Assembly: GCA_016838945.1 (NCBI GenBank)
Contig: JADLKP010000126.1
Span: forward strand, 1 to 6,694
Source: Methanobrevibacter sp.
GTDB taxonomy: Archaea > Methanobacteriota > Methanobacteria > Methanobacteriales > Methanobacteriaceae
Reading direction: 5' to 3'
DNA length: 6,694 bases
In this document: positions 1-6,061 of the stretch, in pieces
Layout: each line of letters starts with the position of its first letter
Position numbering within the stretch: the stretch's first letter is position 1
Made by a program: the position numbers and the translations under genes
Notes under the pieces: model-generated
What the model was told of the DNA's origin: nothing
Databases searched by the model: none
What the model saw: only the letters and a program-made list of their open reading frames with translations

Positions 1-14
1 TTAAAGAAGTAAAC

Positions 15-428
15 TTATCTGAGGGCATTAAAGAATTTGCCCCATTTGATTCCACGCTTATGGGCTTGAACTTTCATTTCATAGGTTTCATCAATGCTGG
101 CATATTCCTGTTCAAGGATTTTCTCTTTTGTCTCAAAATCATATGCGGTATCCTTGAGCTTTTCAATTACTTCCATTTCAAGATTTAATTTATCTAACTC
201 GTCAGACAAATCAGCATCGGAACTTTCCATTTTTACTTTTATTTCTTTTTTCTTATTGATTAACTGTTCAAGCCTATCTTCAAGCAATTGGTCATTGCGA
301 ACACCGTATTGTTCACGCAAATAGAAAATTAATTCAATAGCTTCACCAATGCTCAAATCATGTTCTTCCAGGACTTGATAAAGTTTATATTGATCATCAT
401 TTAATTCTGCAGTTATTTCATGAACCAT
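15..428 (-). CDS. Uncharacterised 137-aa protein, coiled coil with possible ribbon-helix-helix N-terminus
   Basis: I do not recognise this protein. Its first 40 or so residues look like a strand (HEITAEL), a helix (DDQYKLYQVLEEHD), a short turn and a second helix (IGEAIELIFYLREQYG). That order and the S-x-x-E-A-I pattern resemble ribbon-helix-helix DNA-binding domains, but this is inference. Residues about 45-110 are rich in E, K, L and D with heptad-like spacing, suggesting a long coiled coil; the tail is basic (KRGIKWGKFFNALR). No signal peptide, membrane segment or cysteine is present. The reading frame stays open to an ATG at 446, but I chose the ATG at 428 because AGAGGTTGT, a Shine-Dalgarno-like sequence, would otherwise be coding and sits 3 nt before the 428 start, the spacing seen at three neighbours. 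A TATA-like element about 50 bp upstream and a terminator after the preceding gene suggest it is transcribed alone. Confidence 0.75.
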   Translation of the reverse strand: MVHEITAELNDDQYKLYQVLEEHDLSIGEAIELIFYLREQYGVRNDQLLEDRLEQLINKKKEIKVKMESSDADLSDELDKLNLEMEVIEKLKDTAYDFETKEKILEQEYASIDETYEMKVQAHKRGIKWGKFFNALR

Positions 429-431
429 AAT

Positions 432-440
432 ACAACCTCT
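432..440 (-). promoter_or_regulatory. Ribosome binding site that decides the start of the small last gene
   Basis: AGAGGTTGT on the minus strand lies 3 nt before the ATG at 428 and partly matches the archaeal consensus AGGAGGTGAT. It falls inside the longer reading frame that starts at 446, so it argues for the shorter protein. Confidence 0.55.
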
Positions 441-474
441 TTTCAAATATTAATCTATTTAATAATTAATTATG

Positions 475-484
475 ATATATATTT
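475..484 (-). promoter_or_regulatory. Probable TATA box for the small last gene
   Basis: The minus strand reads AAATATATAT here after a run of A residues. It sits about 50 bp before the ATG at 428, so a start site about 25 nt downstream would leave a leader of about 25 nt that contains the ribosome binding site. Such words are common by chance in AT-rich DNA, so the call is moderate. Confidence 0.4.
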
Positions 485-505
485 TTTATTCTATTTAACT
501 ATGTA

Positions 506-537
506 TAATATTTTTTGATGATTTTTAAAAAATATTA
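506..537 (-). terminator. A/T-only hairpin with T run at the end of the 263-aa protein gene
   Basis: Two perfectly complementary 11-base arms (506-516 and 527-537, TAATATTTTTT on the upper strand) flank a 10-base loop. On the minus strand the hairpin begins at the TAA stop of the preceding gene and the arms supply T and A runs. Archaeal termination mainly needs T-rich stretches, which this gives in both directions. It separates the preceding gene from the last gene, which has its own TATA-like element. Confidence 0.5.
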
Positions 538-1326
538 ATCTTTTTGATGAGTTTCCAAAAATGAAGATGCAGCCAATACATTCTCCTTGAATTGCGGATT
601 TATTTCAGTCAAAAATCCCATGAATGATTCTGCAATGTCTTCATTTTCATAATCAACCTCATATTCCTTTTCAATGCCTAAAAAGTCATTGATCCATTCC
701 TGTGGAACATTGATGAATGGGAAAATGATGTCTTTGCCATCCAGATCCAAATCAAAAATATTGGATAAATCATATCTCCTATCCCATTCTATTCCTTTTC
801 CTTCGAAGATATCATTTAAGATATGATTTACTTCTTGGTTCAGATTCAATGGAGAAATGACTGAATCAAAGTCATCCAAATCCATATTTTCATCATATTC
901 AATGAAATCAATGCCATACTTCCTAGAATAAGGCTCTAGAACTATGTATAAAAGCTCATCATACCCATTATCAATCTTGGGAATTATAACAGTATCCTGA
1001 GGATTTAAGGAATTTGCCAAGGTTTTGGAAGTTCTGGAACATATCTTTTGAAAAAGAGATGATCTTACTACTTCTATATCCGGATAATATTTGTTGAAGA
1101 CATCTGTTCTTTTTCTGGAAAACTTGGAAAACCTTAAGTTTTCTATATATAACTTTACAGAGTCATCAATAACGGAATCATCAGATATTGTTCCTTTTTG
1201 ATAGAAACTGACAAATCTGGTGTCTACTCCAATCTGCTTCAATAACTTCAACAAGCCCTTTTTAGTTTCTATCTTTTCTTCCTCTTTGTTTTCCACTGCA
1301 AAATTTGATAAAAAGTCTAAATCCAT
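535..1326 (-). CDS. Uncharacterised acidic 263-aa protein, possibly a degenerate PP-loop/TtuA-Ncs6-like protein
   Basis: The function is not recognised with confidence. The protein is soluble-looking and acidic, with no signal peptide or membrane segment. Two parts recall the tRNA 2-thiolation family TtuA/Ncs6/Ctu. Residues about 96-130 (Cys, then Arg, LANSL, DTVIIPKIDNGYDELLYIV) fit the family segment C-x-x-R-...-L-A-...-D-...-GHNxDDxAQTxL. Residues about 200-257 (FPFINVPQEWINDFLGI, then FLTEINPQFKENVL) fit its C-terminal pattern PLRxxPExE...FLxxLExxxPxxKxN. The SGGxDS nucleotide loop and the family's CxxC zinc motifs are absent, so if the relation is real it would be a non-catalytic partner, as Ncs2/Ctu2 is for Ncs6/Ctu1. 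The only cysteine is at about residue 96. Its ATG lies 29 bp after the aroE stop and follows GTGAT at a 3-nt spacing, so it is probably cotranscribed with aroE. The gene call is firm; the family suggestion is weak. Confidence 0.8.
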   Translation of the reverse strand: MDLDFLSNFAVENKEEEKIETKKGLLKLLKQIGVDTRFVSFYQKGTISDDSVIDDSVKLYIENLRFSKFSRKRTDVFNKYYPDIEVVRSSLFQKICSRTSKTLANSLNPQDTVIIPKIDNGYDELLYIVLEPYSRKYGIDFIEYDENMDLDDFDSVISPLNLNQEVNHILNDIFEGKGIEWDRRYDLSNIFDLDLDGKDIIFPFINVPQEWINDFLGIEKEYEVDYENEDIAESFMGFLTEINPQFKENVLAASSFLETHQKD

Positions 1327-1329
1327 ATA

Positions 1330-1334
1330 ATCAC
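1330..1334 (-). promoter_or_regulatory. Ribosome binding site of the 263-aa protein gene
   Basis: GTGAT, part of the archaeal GGTGAT Shine-Dalgarno sequence, stands 3 nt before the ATG at 1326, within the 29-bp gap after aroE. It supports both the start and translation from a shared message. Confidence 0.5.
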
Positions 1335-1355
1335 TGCAAAAATAAAATTATCTAA

Positions 1356-2261
1356 TTAAATGCCTAAAACATCCAATAATGCATTTTCCATAACATCTAC
1401 AGGGGCTTCACGACCTAACCATATCTCAAAGCTTCTGATCCCTTGATACAATAGCATCTTATAACCATAAACAACTTCTGCATTGGCTTTTAAAGCCTCT
1501 TTTATTAAGGATGTTTCCATAGGAGTATAAACTATATCATTTACAACAAGATCCTCATGAAGCATATCTGCATTTGCTATTGGCTTATCATTTACATTAG
1601 GATACATTCCAATAGGTGTAGTATCTATGAATATATCGGAATCGGACAATTCCCTTTTCAAATCATCCATTCCATATGCATTTATGCCAATGTCTATACC
1701 AATAGTCTCTAGATTAGTTCTTAAATCATTTGCAAGAGATTCGGCTTTGCCTGCATTACGATTCAATATTGACAATTCATCAATTCCACTATTTGCTATT
1801 TGAAATGCAACTGCTCTTGCCGCTCCACCTGCACCTGTGATAGTAACTTTTTTGTTATTGATTGAAGTTTTTTCCTCAATTGCACGGACACATCCATATC
1901 CATCAGTGTTGAATCCTCTTGTTTTAACATTGAATGTATTATTTTGATTGGATGATTCATTATTTTCATCATAAATGAATTGGATGGTATTTATTGCACC
2001 AATCATTGAAGCTACTTGATCGATTTCATCAAGGTGTTTCATGACATTGGTTTTATGCGGTATTGTAACATTCAAACCTTGTATGCCAATGGCCTTTGCA
2101 CCTTCAATGCATTCTTTCAATCGGTCTGGTTTGACATGAAATGGAAGATAAATGTAATTTAAATTTAAAGCATCAAGTCCAGCATTATGCATAGCTGGAG
2201 AGAAAGTGTGTTCAATAGGGTCTCCGATAACTCCCAATATTTTTGTTTTTCCATCTACCAT
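1356..2261 (-). CDS. aroE: Shikimate dehydrogenase (NADP+)
   Basis: AroE reduces 3-dehydroshikimate to shikimate with NADPH in the cytoplasmic pathway to chorismate and aromatic amino acids. The 301-residue protein has the full family layout. The substrate domain carries IGDPIEHTFSPAMHN (12-26) and NVTIPHK (64-70) with catalytic Lys70. NTDG (118-121) holds catalytic Asp120. The nucleotide domain has GAGGAAR (143-149), then NRNAGKA (167-173), the basic motif expected for NADP rather than NAD. DTTPIGMYP (213-221) and GYKMLLYQG (266-274, Gln273) complete the active site. Two oddities are Thr19 where most members have the first Ser of the S-x-S shikimate-binding motif, and an Asn-rich insert at about 97-112 between the domains. 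The start at 2261 follows GGTGAT by 3 nt and gives the usual family N-terminus; a TTG at 2327 would add 22 unsupported residues drawn from repeat DNA. It lies between a DUF2115 gene 96 bp upstream and a 263-aa protein gene 29 bp downstream. Confidence 0.96.
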   Translation of the reverse strand: MVDGKTKILGVIGDPIEHTFSPAMHNAGLDALNLNYIYLPFHVKPDRLKECIEGAKAIGIQGLNVTIPHKTNVMKHLDEIDQVASMIGAINTIQFIYDENNESSNQNNTFNVKTRGFNTDGYGCVRAIEEKTSINNKKVTITGAGGAARAVAFQIANSGIDELSILNRNAGKAESLANDLRTNLETIGIDIGINAYGMDDLKRELSDSDIFIDTTPIGMYPNVNDKPIANADMLHEDLVVNDIVYTPMETSLIKEALKANAEVVYGYKMLLYQGIRSFEIWLGREAPVDVMENALLDVLGI

Positions 2262-2264
2262 AGT

Positions 2265-2270
2265 ATCACC
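2265..2270 (-). promoter_or_regulatory. Ribosome binding site that fixes the aroE start
   Basis: GGTGAT on the minus strand is an exact match to the archaeal Shine-Dalgarno core and ends 3 nt before the ATG at 2261. It is the best such site in the window and excludes the upstream TTG start at 2327. Confidence 0.75.
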
Positions 2271-2280
2271 TATATTTAAA

Positions 2281-2369
2281 ATCCAATTAATCCCAATCAA
2301 AAATTCTATGATTCTATCAAAAATCAAATTATCATCATCAAAAATTCTATGAATCTATTAAAAATCCAA
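2281..2369 (-). repeat. Decayed tandem repeat, unit about 41 bp, in the spacer before aroE
   Basis: Positions 2296-2325 and 2337-2366 match at 28 of 30 bases with an offset of 41 bp. On the minus strand both read GATTTTT, then A or G, then ATAGA, and continue to CATAGAATTTTTGAT. A weaker third copy begins at TTGGATTTT (2286-2278), 42 bp after the second, and runs into AAATATAG just before the aroE ribosome binding site. The first copy on the minus strand overlaps the last codons and stop of the DUF2115 gene, so the array fills nearly the whole 96-bp spacer. No known element type fits. Its short T runs might aid termination, and stops in the copies keep the spacer non-coding. Confidence 0.7.
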
Positions 2370-2888
2370 CTGTTCAGCTATGCAAAGTCTGCATACAGAA
2401 TTTGGAGTATCAATATTCGCCTCTTTAACAGGACAATAATAAACTCCATTTTCCACTATAACCTCTAAAGACCCTGGGAAAGGAGTTCCAATAGGATGAA
2501 TAGGCTCATCAAGCACAAATGTAGTGTAAAGGGACACCACCAAATTAATAAGTGGGCTTTTGTTTTTTCTATCTATAGAAACATTTTTGTAAATATCCTT
2601 TAATTGGTTTAATTTTTCTACAAAGTCATCCCTATTGAAATAATCATTATAAACAGTATCATTGCTTCTTATTTCCTTTACTCTGTTTAAGAAAAAGTCT
2701 ATGTAAATCTTTTTGCTTTTTTCCTGATATGATTCCTGAACATATTTGTTGTTTTCAATGATTTCAGCAGATATGACCATCAAATCAAAAACAGAAACAT
2801 CAGTAAGCTCTTCCTTTAAGACAATCATAAGATCATCCTTTGATATTTTATCATCTTCATCTATCAATGCATCAAACTTTTCAAACAT
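2358..2888 (-). CDS. DUF2115/UPF0305 family protein, second paralogue
   Basis: This 176-residue protein belongs to an archaeal family of unknown function, found mainly in methanogens. The signature is in the C-terminal half: VSLYTTFVLDEPIHPIGTPFPG (118-139), then YYCPVK (150-155) and VCRLC (165-169). Cys152, Cys166 and Cys169, spaced C-x13-C-x2-C, could bind a metal ion or iron-sulfur cluster, but that is inference. The N-terminal half is charged and helical, with the shared segments ISK, LKE and SVFDLM. There is no signal peptide or membrane segment. By hand alignment it is about one third identical to the paralogue at 6062-6625, from which it is separated by the restriction-modification gene. 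The ATG at 2888 follows GTGAT by 3 nt and lies 47 bp after the restriction-modification stop. The gene ends inside the tandem repeat that precedes aroE, with which it may be cotranscribed. Confidence 0.9.
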   Translation of the reverse strand: MFEKFDALIDEDDKISKDDLMIVLKEELTDVSVFDLMVISAEIIENNKYVQESYQEKSKKIYIDFFLNRVKEIRSNDTVYNDYFNRDDFVEKLNQLKDIYKNVSIDRKNKSPLINLVVSLYTTFVLDEPIHPIGTPFPGSLEVIVENGVYYCPVKEANIDTPNSVCRLCIAEQLDF

Positions 2889-2891
2889 CCT

Positions 2892-2896
2892 ATCAC
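2892..2896 (-). promoter_or_regulatory. Ribosome binding site of the second DUF2115 gene
   Basis: GTGAT lies 3 nt before the ATG at 2888, the same geometry as for aroE and the 263-aa protein gene. Confidence 0.5.
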
Positions 2897-2904
2897 AAAG
2901 TGCG

Positions 2905-2917
2905 TATATTAATATAA
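2905..2917 (-). promoter_or_regulatory. Possible TATA element in the 47-bp gap before the second DUF2115 gene
   Basis: The minus strand reads TTATATTAATATA; its last 12 bases form a perfect palindrome. A similar ATTAATATA stands at about the same distance before the other DUF2115 gene (6653-6645), so it may be a retained promoter. If used, the message would start at or very near the ATG, which fits poorly with the ribosome binding site in between. The gene may instead be read from the restriction-modification promoter. Confidence 0.3.
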
Positions 2918-2935
2918 GTAAATTCCAAATTGGTT

Positions 2936-5900
2936 TTATTTAATACTTTCTTCTATAATTTTAATTTCTTCATCAGTTAAACCATATAATTCATAAACTA
3001 ATTTGTTAATCAGATTATCTGTATTTTCAATTTGTTTTTTAAGAAGTTTTTTATCTCTTGGAACAATAGCTTCTGATAATTCCTTATTTAAATTAATCAT
3101 TTTATCAACAAGATTTACCAATTCTTCATTTTCTAATTTTTCAGAAGGTAATGGGAATTTTTCAAAAGAATGTTTACCAAAGGAGTAATATCCCCCTCTA
3201 AAGCAAGATCCTACTTTTGAAATAAAAAATGATGTTAATTTAGAGTTTAAAATGCCTAACAAGTATTTTAATTCGCTAATGTTATTGTTTTTAGTAGTTA
3301 TAGCATATCCTCCTGCATTTCCACCACCAACAAAGTAAAATTCTCCTTTTTCATCTAAAGTAAAAGAACCTTTCTGACTTAAAACTTGATATAAAATCTT
3401 AGGTTTAGGCATAATAGCCAAATTTTGTGTACGGCCAAAAACCCACCATTTATATGAATCAACCCCATTTCTATTTATTAATTTATCCCTATTTAATTTT
3501 AAATATTCATAACATAAGTCAAATTTAGATAATTCCTTCCTAGTTAAAGGAATTATTTCACTAGAATCAAAGTTATATGGGTAAATAAGAACATTATTAT
3601 TAACTGGATATTCATATCTTTTAATTTCATTACCTTTTAATAATGGTTTTAAAATGTCATTTTCTATGATAAAATTCTCTTTAAGTTCTTTAGATTCTAC
3701 TTTTGAAGTTTTTTCTGATTTTTCAATTAAAGGCATGATATAAACCTTATCCGCACTAGTTTGAAGACCTACTGACAGGGTTGTATAATCAACAATCTTA
3801 TGAGGCATTTCATATAATTTATAAAATACCTTTTCTTCATCACCAGAAACAAAAACCCATTCATCAGAAGTAACTCTTGAAAAATCAAGAATATTATCCT
3901 CTTCAATATAATGCCCATTCTTAAATTGTTCCAAATCTGAAATTCTATCATATTCAAAGGTTTTATTAATTTTCTTATTCAAAAATAATAAAGCTGTGTA
4001 AGTAGTGGCATTATCAAAGACTTGTTGGTCTCCAAAATGCACTATTTTATATAAATTTTTATTTTCTGCAATTATTTTTCGCAAAGGCTTTCCATAACTA
4101 GCTGTAAAGAATTTATGTGGCAAAATATAGCCCATTTTTCCTTCATCATTTAATAATTGAAGTGCCTTTTCAACAAAAAGTACATAGATATCATAATTTC
4201 CTTTTGAAGAAGTTTCATATTTCTCTTTATAATAATCACTTGATTTTGGATAAATACTCCTTAAAATTTGCATTTTAATATATGGGGGATTTCCAACAAT
4301 AGCATCAAATCCACCATTCTTAAAGACTGATTCAAATTCATCATCCCAATCAAAAGGATTTATACTTTTAATTTCATCATCAGTTAAATCTTTTTCAAGT
4401 ATATCGCTAGAAGCTAAACTATTTCCATTTTTAATATTATTACTTAAATCAGGTAAAACTCGTTCATGGAATAATTTTTGTTGTTGTTCTACAACATCCT
4501 TATTTTGATCTTCTAACACTTTTAAAAGTAAGGATAACTTTGTAACTTCAACTGCTAAAAAGTCTAAATCAACCCCATAAATGTTATTTCTTAGAATTCT
4601 TTTCTTTTCAGTGATGGTTAATCTCCATTCACCATCTTTACCTTGATAAATAACATTTTTTGGAGGTTTTTCTAATTTAGTATAATAATCTAAATGATAA
4701 TTTAATAATTCCTGATAAGCTACAAGTAAAAAACTTCCACTACCACAAGCAGGGTCAAGTATTTTAAGTTTTGAAACTTGATTTGGTGTTTTATCTTGTA
4801 ATAATTTACCTAAGGTATTCTTTATAATATATTTTACAATATATTGTGGAGTGTAAAATACACCACCTGCTTTTTTAACCTCAGGTTTTACTTCTACTTT
4901 CGCCATATGTGATGGAGTGAGACGAATAATGCTGCCTAAAAGCTGTTCATATACTTGCCCTAAAATCTCAGGAGAAATGACACTGAATTCATAAGGACTG
5001 TTTGGATAATAAAGACCAGTGAATATCTCTTTAAATACCCCATCATCAATTGTGAGATGTTCTGTAACCATATCACGATTAATATGTCTATCAGGGTCTG
5101 CTGATAAACAGAATAAACCACTATTATACTTTAAATCTGCTATTCTGAATATTTCCATTAAATGTTGATAAATATTATCTTTCTTGGTTAATTCCAAAAG
5201 AGTTCCATATTTTTCTATTCCTCTATCTTCAGCCATTCTACAGAATAAAATACGGTCAATAGTAATTTGGACTGCATAATTTAGGGAATCCTCATTTAAA
5301 TCCTTATTTCTCAAGGCAATATTACGGGCCAATAAATCTCTCCAATGCTCCATTTCCTTAAGGAATTCATCATCTACCTCACCAGTGCCTCTTTTCTTTT
5401 TATCGGAATTAGAGTCTGCAAAGTTATCAAAGTCGCCATTTAAAACTGCTTCCTTTGAGAAAATGGATGATATTTCATCCCATTTTTCAATGTATTCAGT
5501 GTAATGATAATATTTTACTCTTCCAATGCTCGCACTTTGTTTTTTATCAGGTTTAGTTGTGGTTTCGTAAACTGCAAGCTCTTCAAAATCAGTTAATATG
5601 CATAATTTAAGTTTAGCACTCCAACCATATCTCCTTACTTGAAAAGCAGGGCTCTTATCAGTTTCGAGATTTACACTTGGTTTTTTAGCTTCCACAAAAA
5701 ATATAGGAGTTCCACCTACACGGAATTCATAATCAGGCGCTTTAGTTTTATTTCCTACTTTTATAGATTTTTCATAAACAACATCTTTAAACTGTGGGCT
5801 TCTATGCTTTTTATTTGTTACATCCCATCCTAAGGCTTCAAAGAATGGATTAATAAAATCAGTTTTGGTGTTTTCTTCATCAAATAAATCACCATTGGTA

Positions 5901-5962
5901 TAAATATGTTCATTCTTTTTAAAAGTTTCAACTAAATCAATAATTGTTTTTGGAGCTGCCAT
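2936..5962 (-). CDS. Type IIG-like restriction endonuclease and adenine-N6 methyltransferase in one chain (Eco57I-like)
   Basis: This 1008-residue protein would both cleave DNA and methylate adenine at one recognition site, protecting the host and cutting foreign DNA. The N-terminal nuclease has PDY with Asp77 and FVEAKKP with Glu91 and Lys93, a PD-(D/E)XK active site, after a segment (DFINPFFEALGWD, 35-47) typical of HsdR-like N-termini. A helical linker runs to about 365. The methyltransferase has GVFYTPQYIV (367-376, motif X), DPACGSGSFL (403-412, AdoMet binding), IYGVDLD (461-467), NGNSL (512-516) and GNPPY (557-561, catalytic motif IV of adenine-N6 enzymes). A TaqI-like target recognition domain follows at about 725-940 (LKPLLKGNEIKRY, 771-783; LLGILNSKLTSFFI, 901-914; YYSFGKHSFEKFPLP), then a helical tail. 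All motifs are intact and no frameshift is seen. No separate specificity, methylase or nuclease gene is nearby, as expected for Type IIG. The recognition sequence cannot be read from this. The gene lies between two DUF2115 paralogues and looks more AT-rich than its flanks, suggesting acquisition. Confidence 0.93.
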   Translation of the reverse strand: MAAPKTIIDLVETFKKNEHIYTNGDLFDEENTKTDFINPFFEALGWDVTNKKHRSPQFKDVVYEKSIKVGNKTKAPDYEFRVGGTPIFFVEAKKPSVNLETDKSPAFQVRRYGWSAKLKLCILTDFEELAVYETTTKPDKKQSASIGRVKYYHYTEYIEKWDEISSIFSKEAVLNGDFDNFADSNSDKKKRGTGEVDDEFLKEMEHWRDLLARNIALRNKDLNEDSLNYAVQITIDRILFCRMAEDRGIEKYGTLLELTKKDNIYQHLMEIFRIADLKYNSGLFCLSADPDRHINRDMVTEHLTIDDGVFKEIFTGLYYPNSPYEFSVISPEILGQVYEQLLGSIIRLTPSHMAKVEVKPEVKKAGGVFYTPQYIVKYIIKNTLGKLLQDKTPNQVSKLKILDPACGSGSFLLVAYQELLNYHLDYYTKLEKPPKNVIYQGKDGEWRLTITEKKRILRNNIYGVDLDFLAVEVTKLSLLLKVLEDQNKDVVEQQQKLFHERVLPDLSNNIKNGNSLASSDILEKDLTDDEIKSINPFDWDDEFESVFKNGGFDAIVGNPPYIKMQILRSIYPKSSDYYKEKYETSSKGNYDIYVLFVEKALQLLNDEGKMGYILPHKFFTASYGKPLRKIIAENKNLYKIVHFGDQQVFDNATTYTALLFLNKKINKTFEYDRISDLEQFKNGHYIEEDNILDFSRVTSDEWVFVSGDEEKVFYKLYEMPHKIVDYTTLSVGLQTSADKVYIMPLIEKSEKTSKVESKELKENFIIENDILKPLLKGNEIKRYEYPVNNNVLIYPYNFDSSEIIPLTRKELSKFDLCYEYLKLNRDKLINRNGVDSYKWWVFGRTQNLAIMPKPKILYQVLSQKGSFTLDEKGEFYFVGGGNAGGYAITTKNNNISELKYLLGILNSKLTSFFISKVGSCFRGGYYSFGKHSFEKFPLPSEKLENEELVNLVDKMINLNKELSEAIVPRDKKLLKKQIENTDNLINKLVYELYGLTDEEIKIIEESIK

Positions 5963-6000
5963 AGAATCCCTACTTAAATATTTCTAATAGTAATTTATTG

Positions 6001-6013
6001 TATAAATTATAAA
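6001..6013 (-). promoter_or_regulatory. Probable TATA box of the restriction-modification gene
   Basis: The minus strand reads TTTATAATTTATA, close to the archaeal TATA consensus, 39-51 bp before the ATG at 5962. A start about 25 nt downstream would give a leader of about 20 nt that includes a weak ribosome binding site (AGGGAT). It follows the T-rich end of the upstream gene, which fits separate transcription. Confidence 0.4.
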
Positions 6014-6022
6014 TAATTATTG

Positions 6023-6055
6023 AAAAAAATAAAATGAAGATTTAAAATTAAAAAA
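6023..6055 (-). terminator. T-rich terminator after the first DUF2115 gene
   Basis: On the minus strand a run of six T (6055-6050) begins 6 nt after the stop codon and is followed by TTTTATTTTTTT (6034-6023). Repeated T runs after a stop are the usual archaeal terminator. No hairpin is needed or seen. Confidence 0.55.
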
Positions 6056-6061
6056 TAATCC

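Noticed and set aside
94..324. Plus-strand open frames of 60-76 codons opposite the minus-strand genes (94-324, 2746-2943, 3003-3188, 5639-5833)
   Set aside because: Their low-complexity Ser, Phe and Ile content mirrors the Glu- and Lys-rich genes on the other strand, and no start signals support them.
429..446. Six-residue longer start (ATG at 446) for the small last gene
   Set aside because: The extra codons contain the likely ribosome binding site for the ATG at 428.
2273..2280. TTTAAATA as a TATA box for aroE
   Set aside because: It is only 11 nt before the ATG, so transcription would begin inside the coding region.
2262..2327. N-terminal extension of AroE from a TTG start at 2327
   Set aside because: It would add 22 residues without family precedent, is encoded by the spacer repeat, and lacks a ribosome binding site, while GGTGAT stands 3 nt before the ATG at 2261.
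2296..2366. CRISPR-like repeat
   Set aside because: Only two good copies with an 11-bp gap, near-continuous similarity through the gap, and no cas genes; it is a tandem duplication.
3769..3957. 62-codon open frame on the minus strand inside the restriction-modification gene
   Set aside because: It is an out-of-frame shadow of a gene with continuous conserved motifs and has no plausible protein features.
2936..5962. Phase-variable switching of the restriction-modification gene
   Set aside because: The longest single-base runs seen in the gene are about six bases and there is no short tandem repeat array in the coding or promoter region.
2936..5962. BREX PglX methyltransferase
   Set aside because: The N-terminal PD-(D/E)XK nuclease motif and the absence of any other BREX gene favour a stand-alone Type IIG enzyme.
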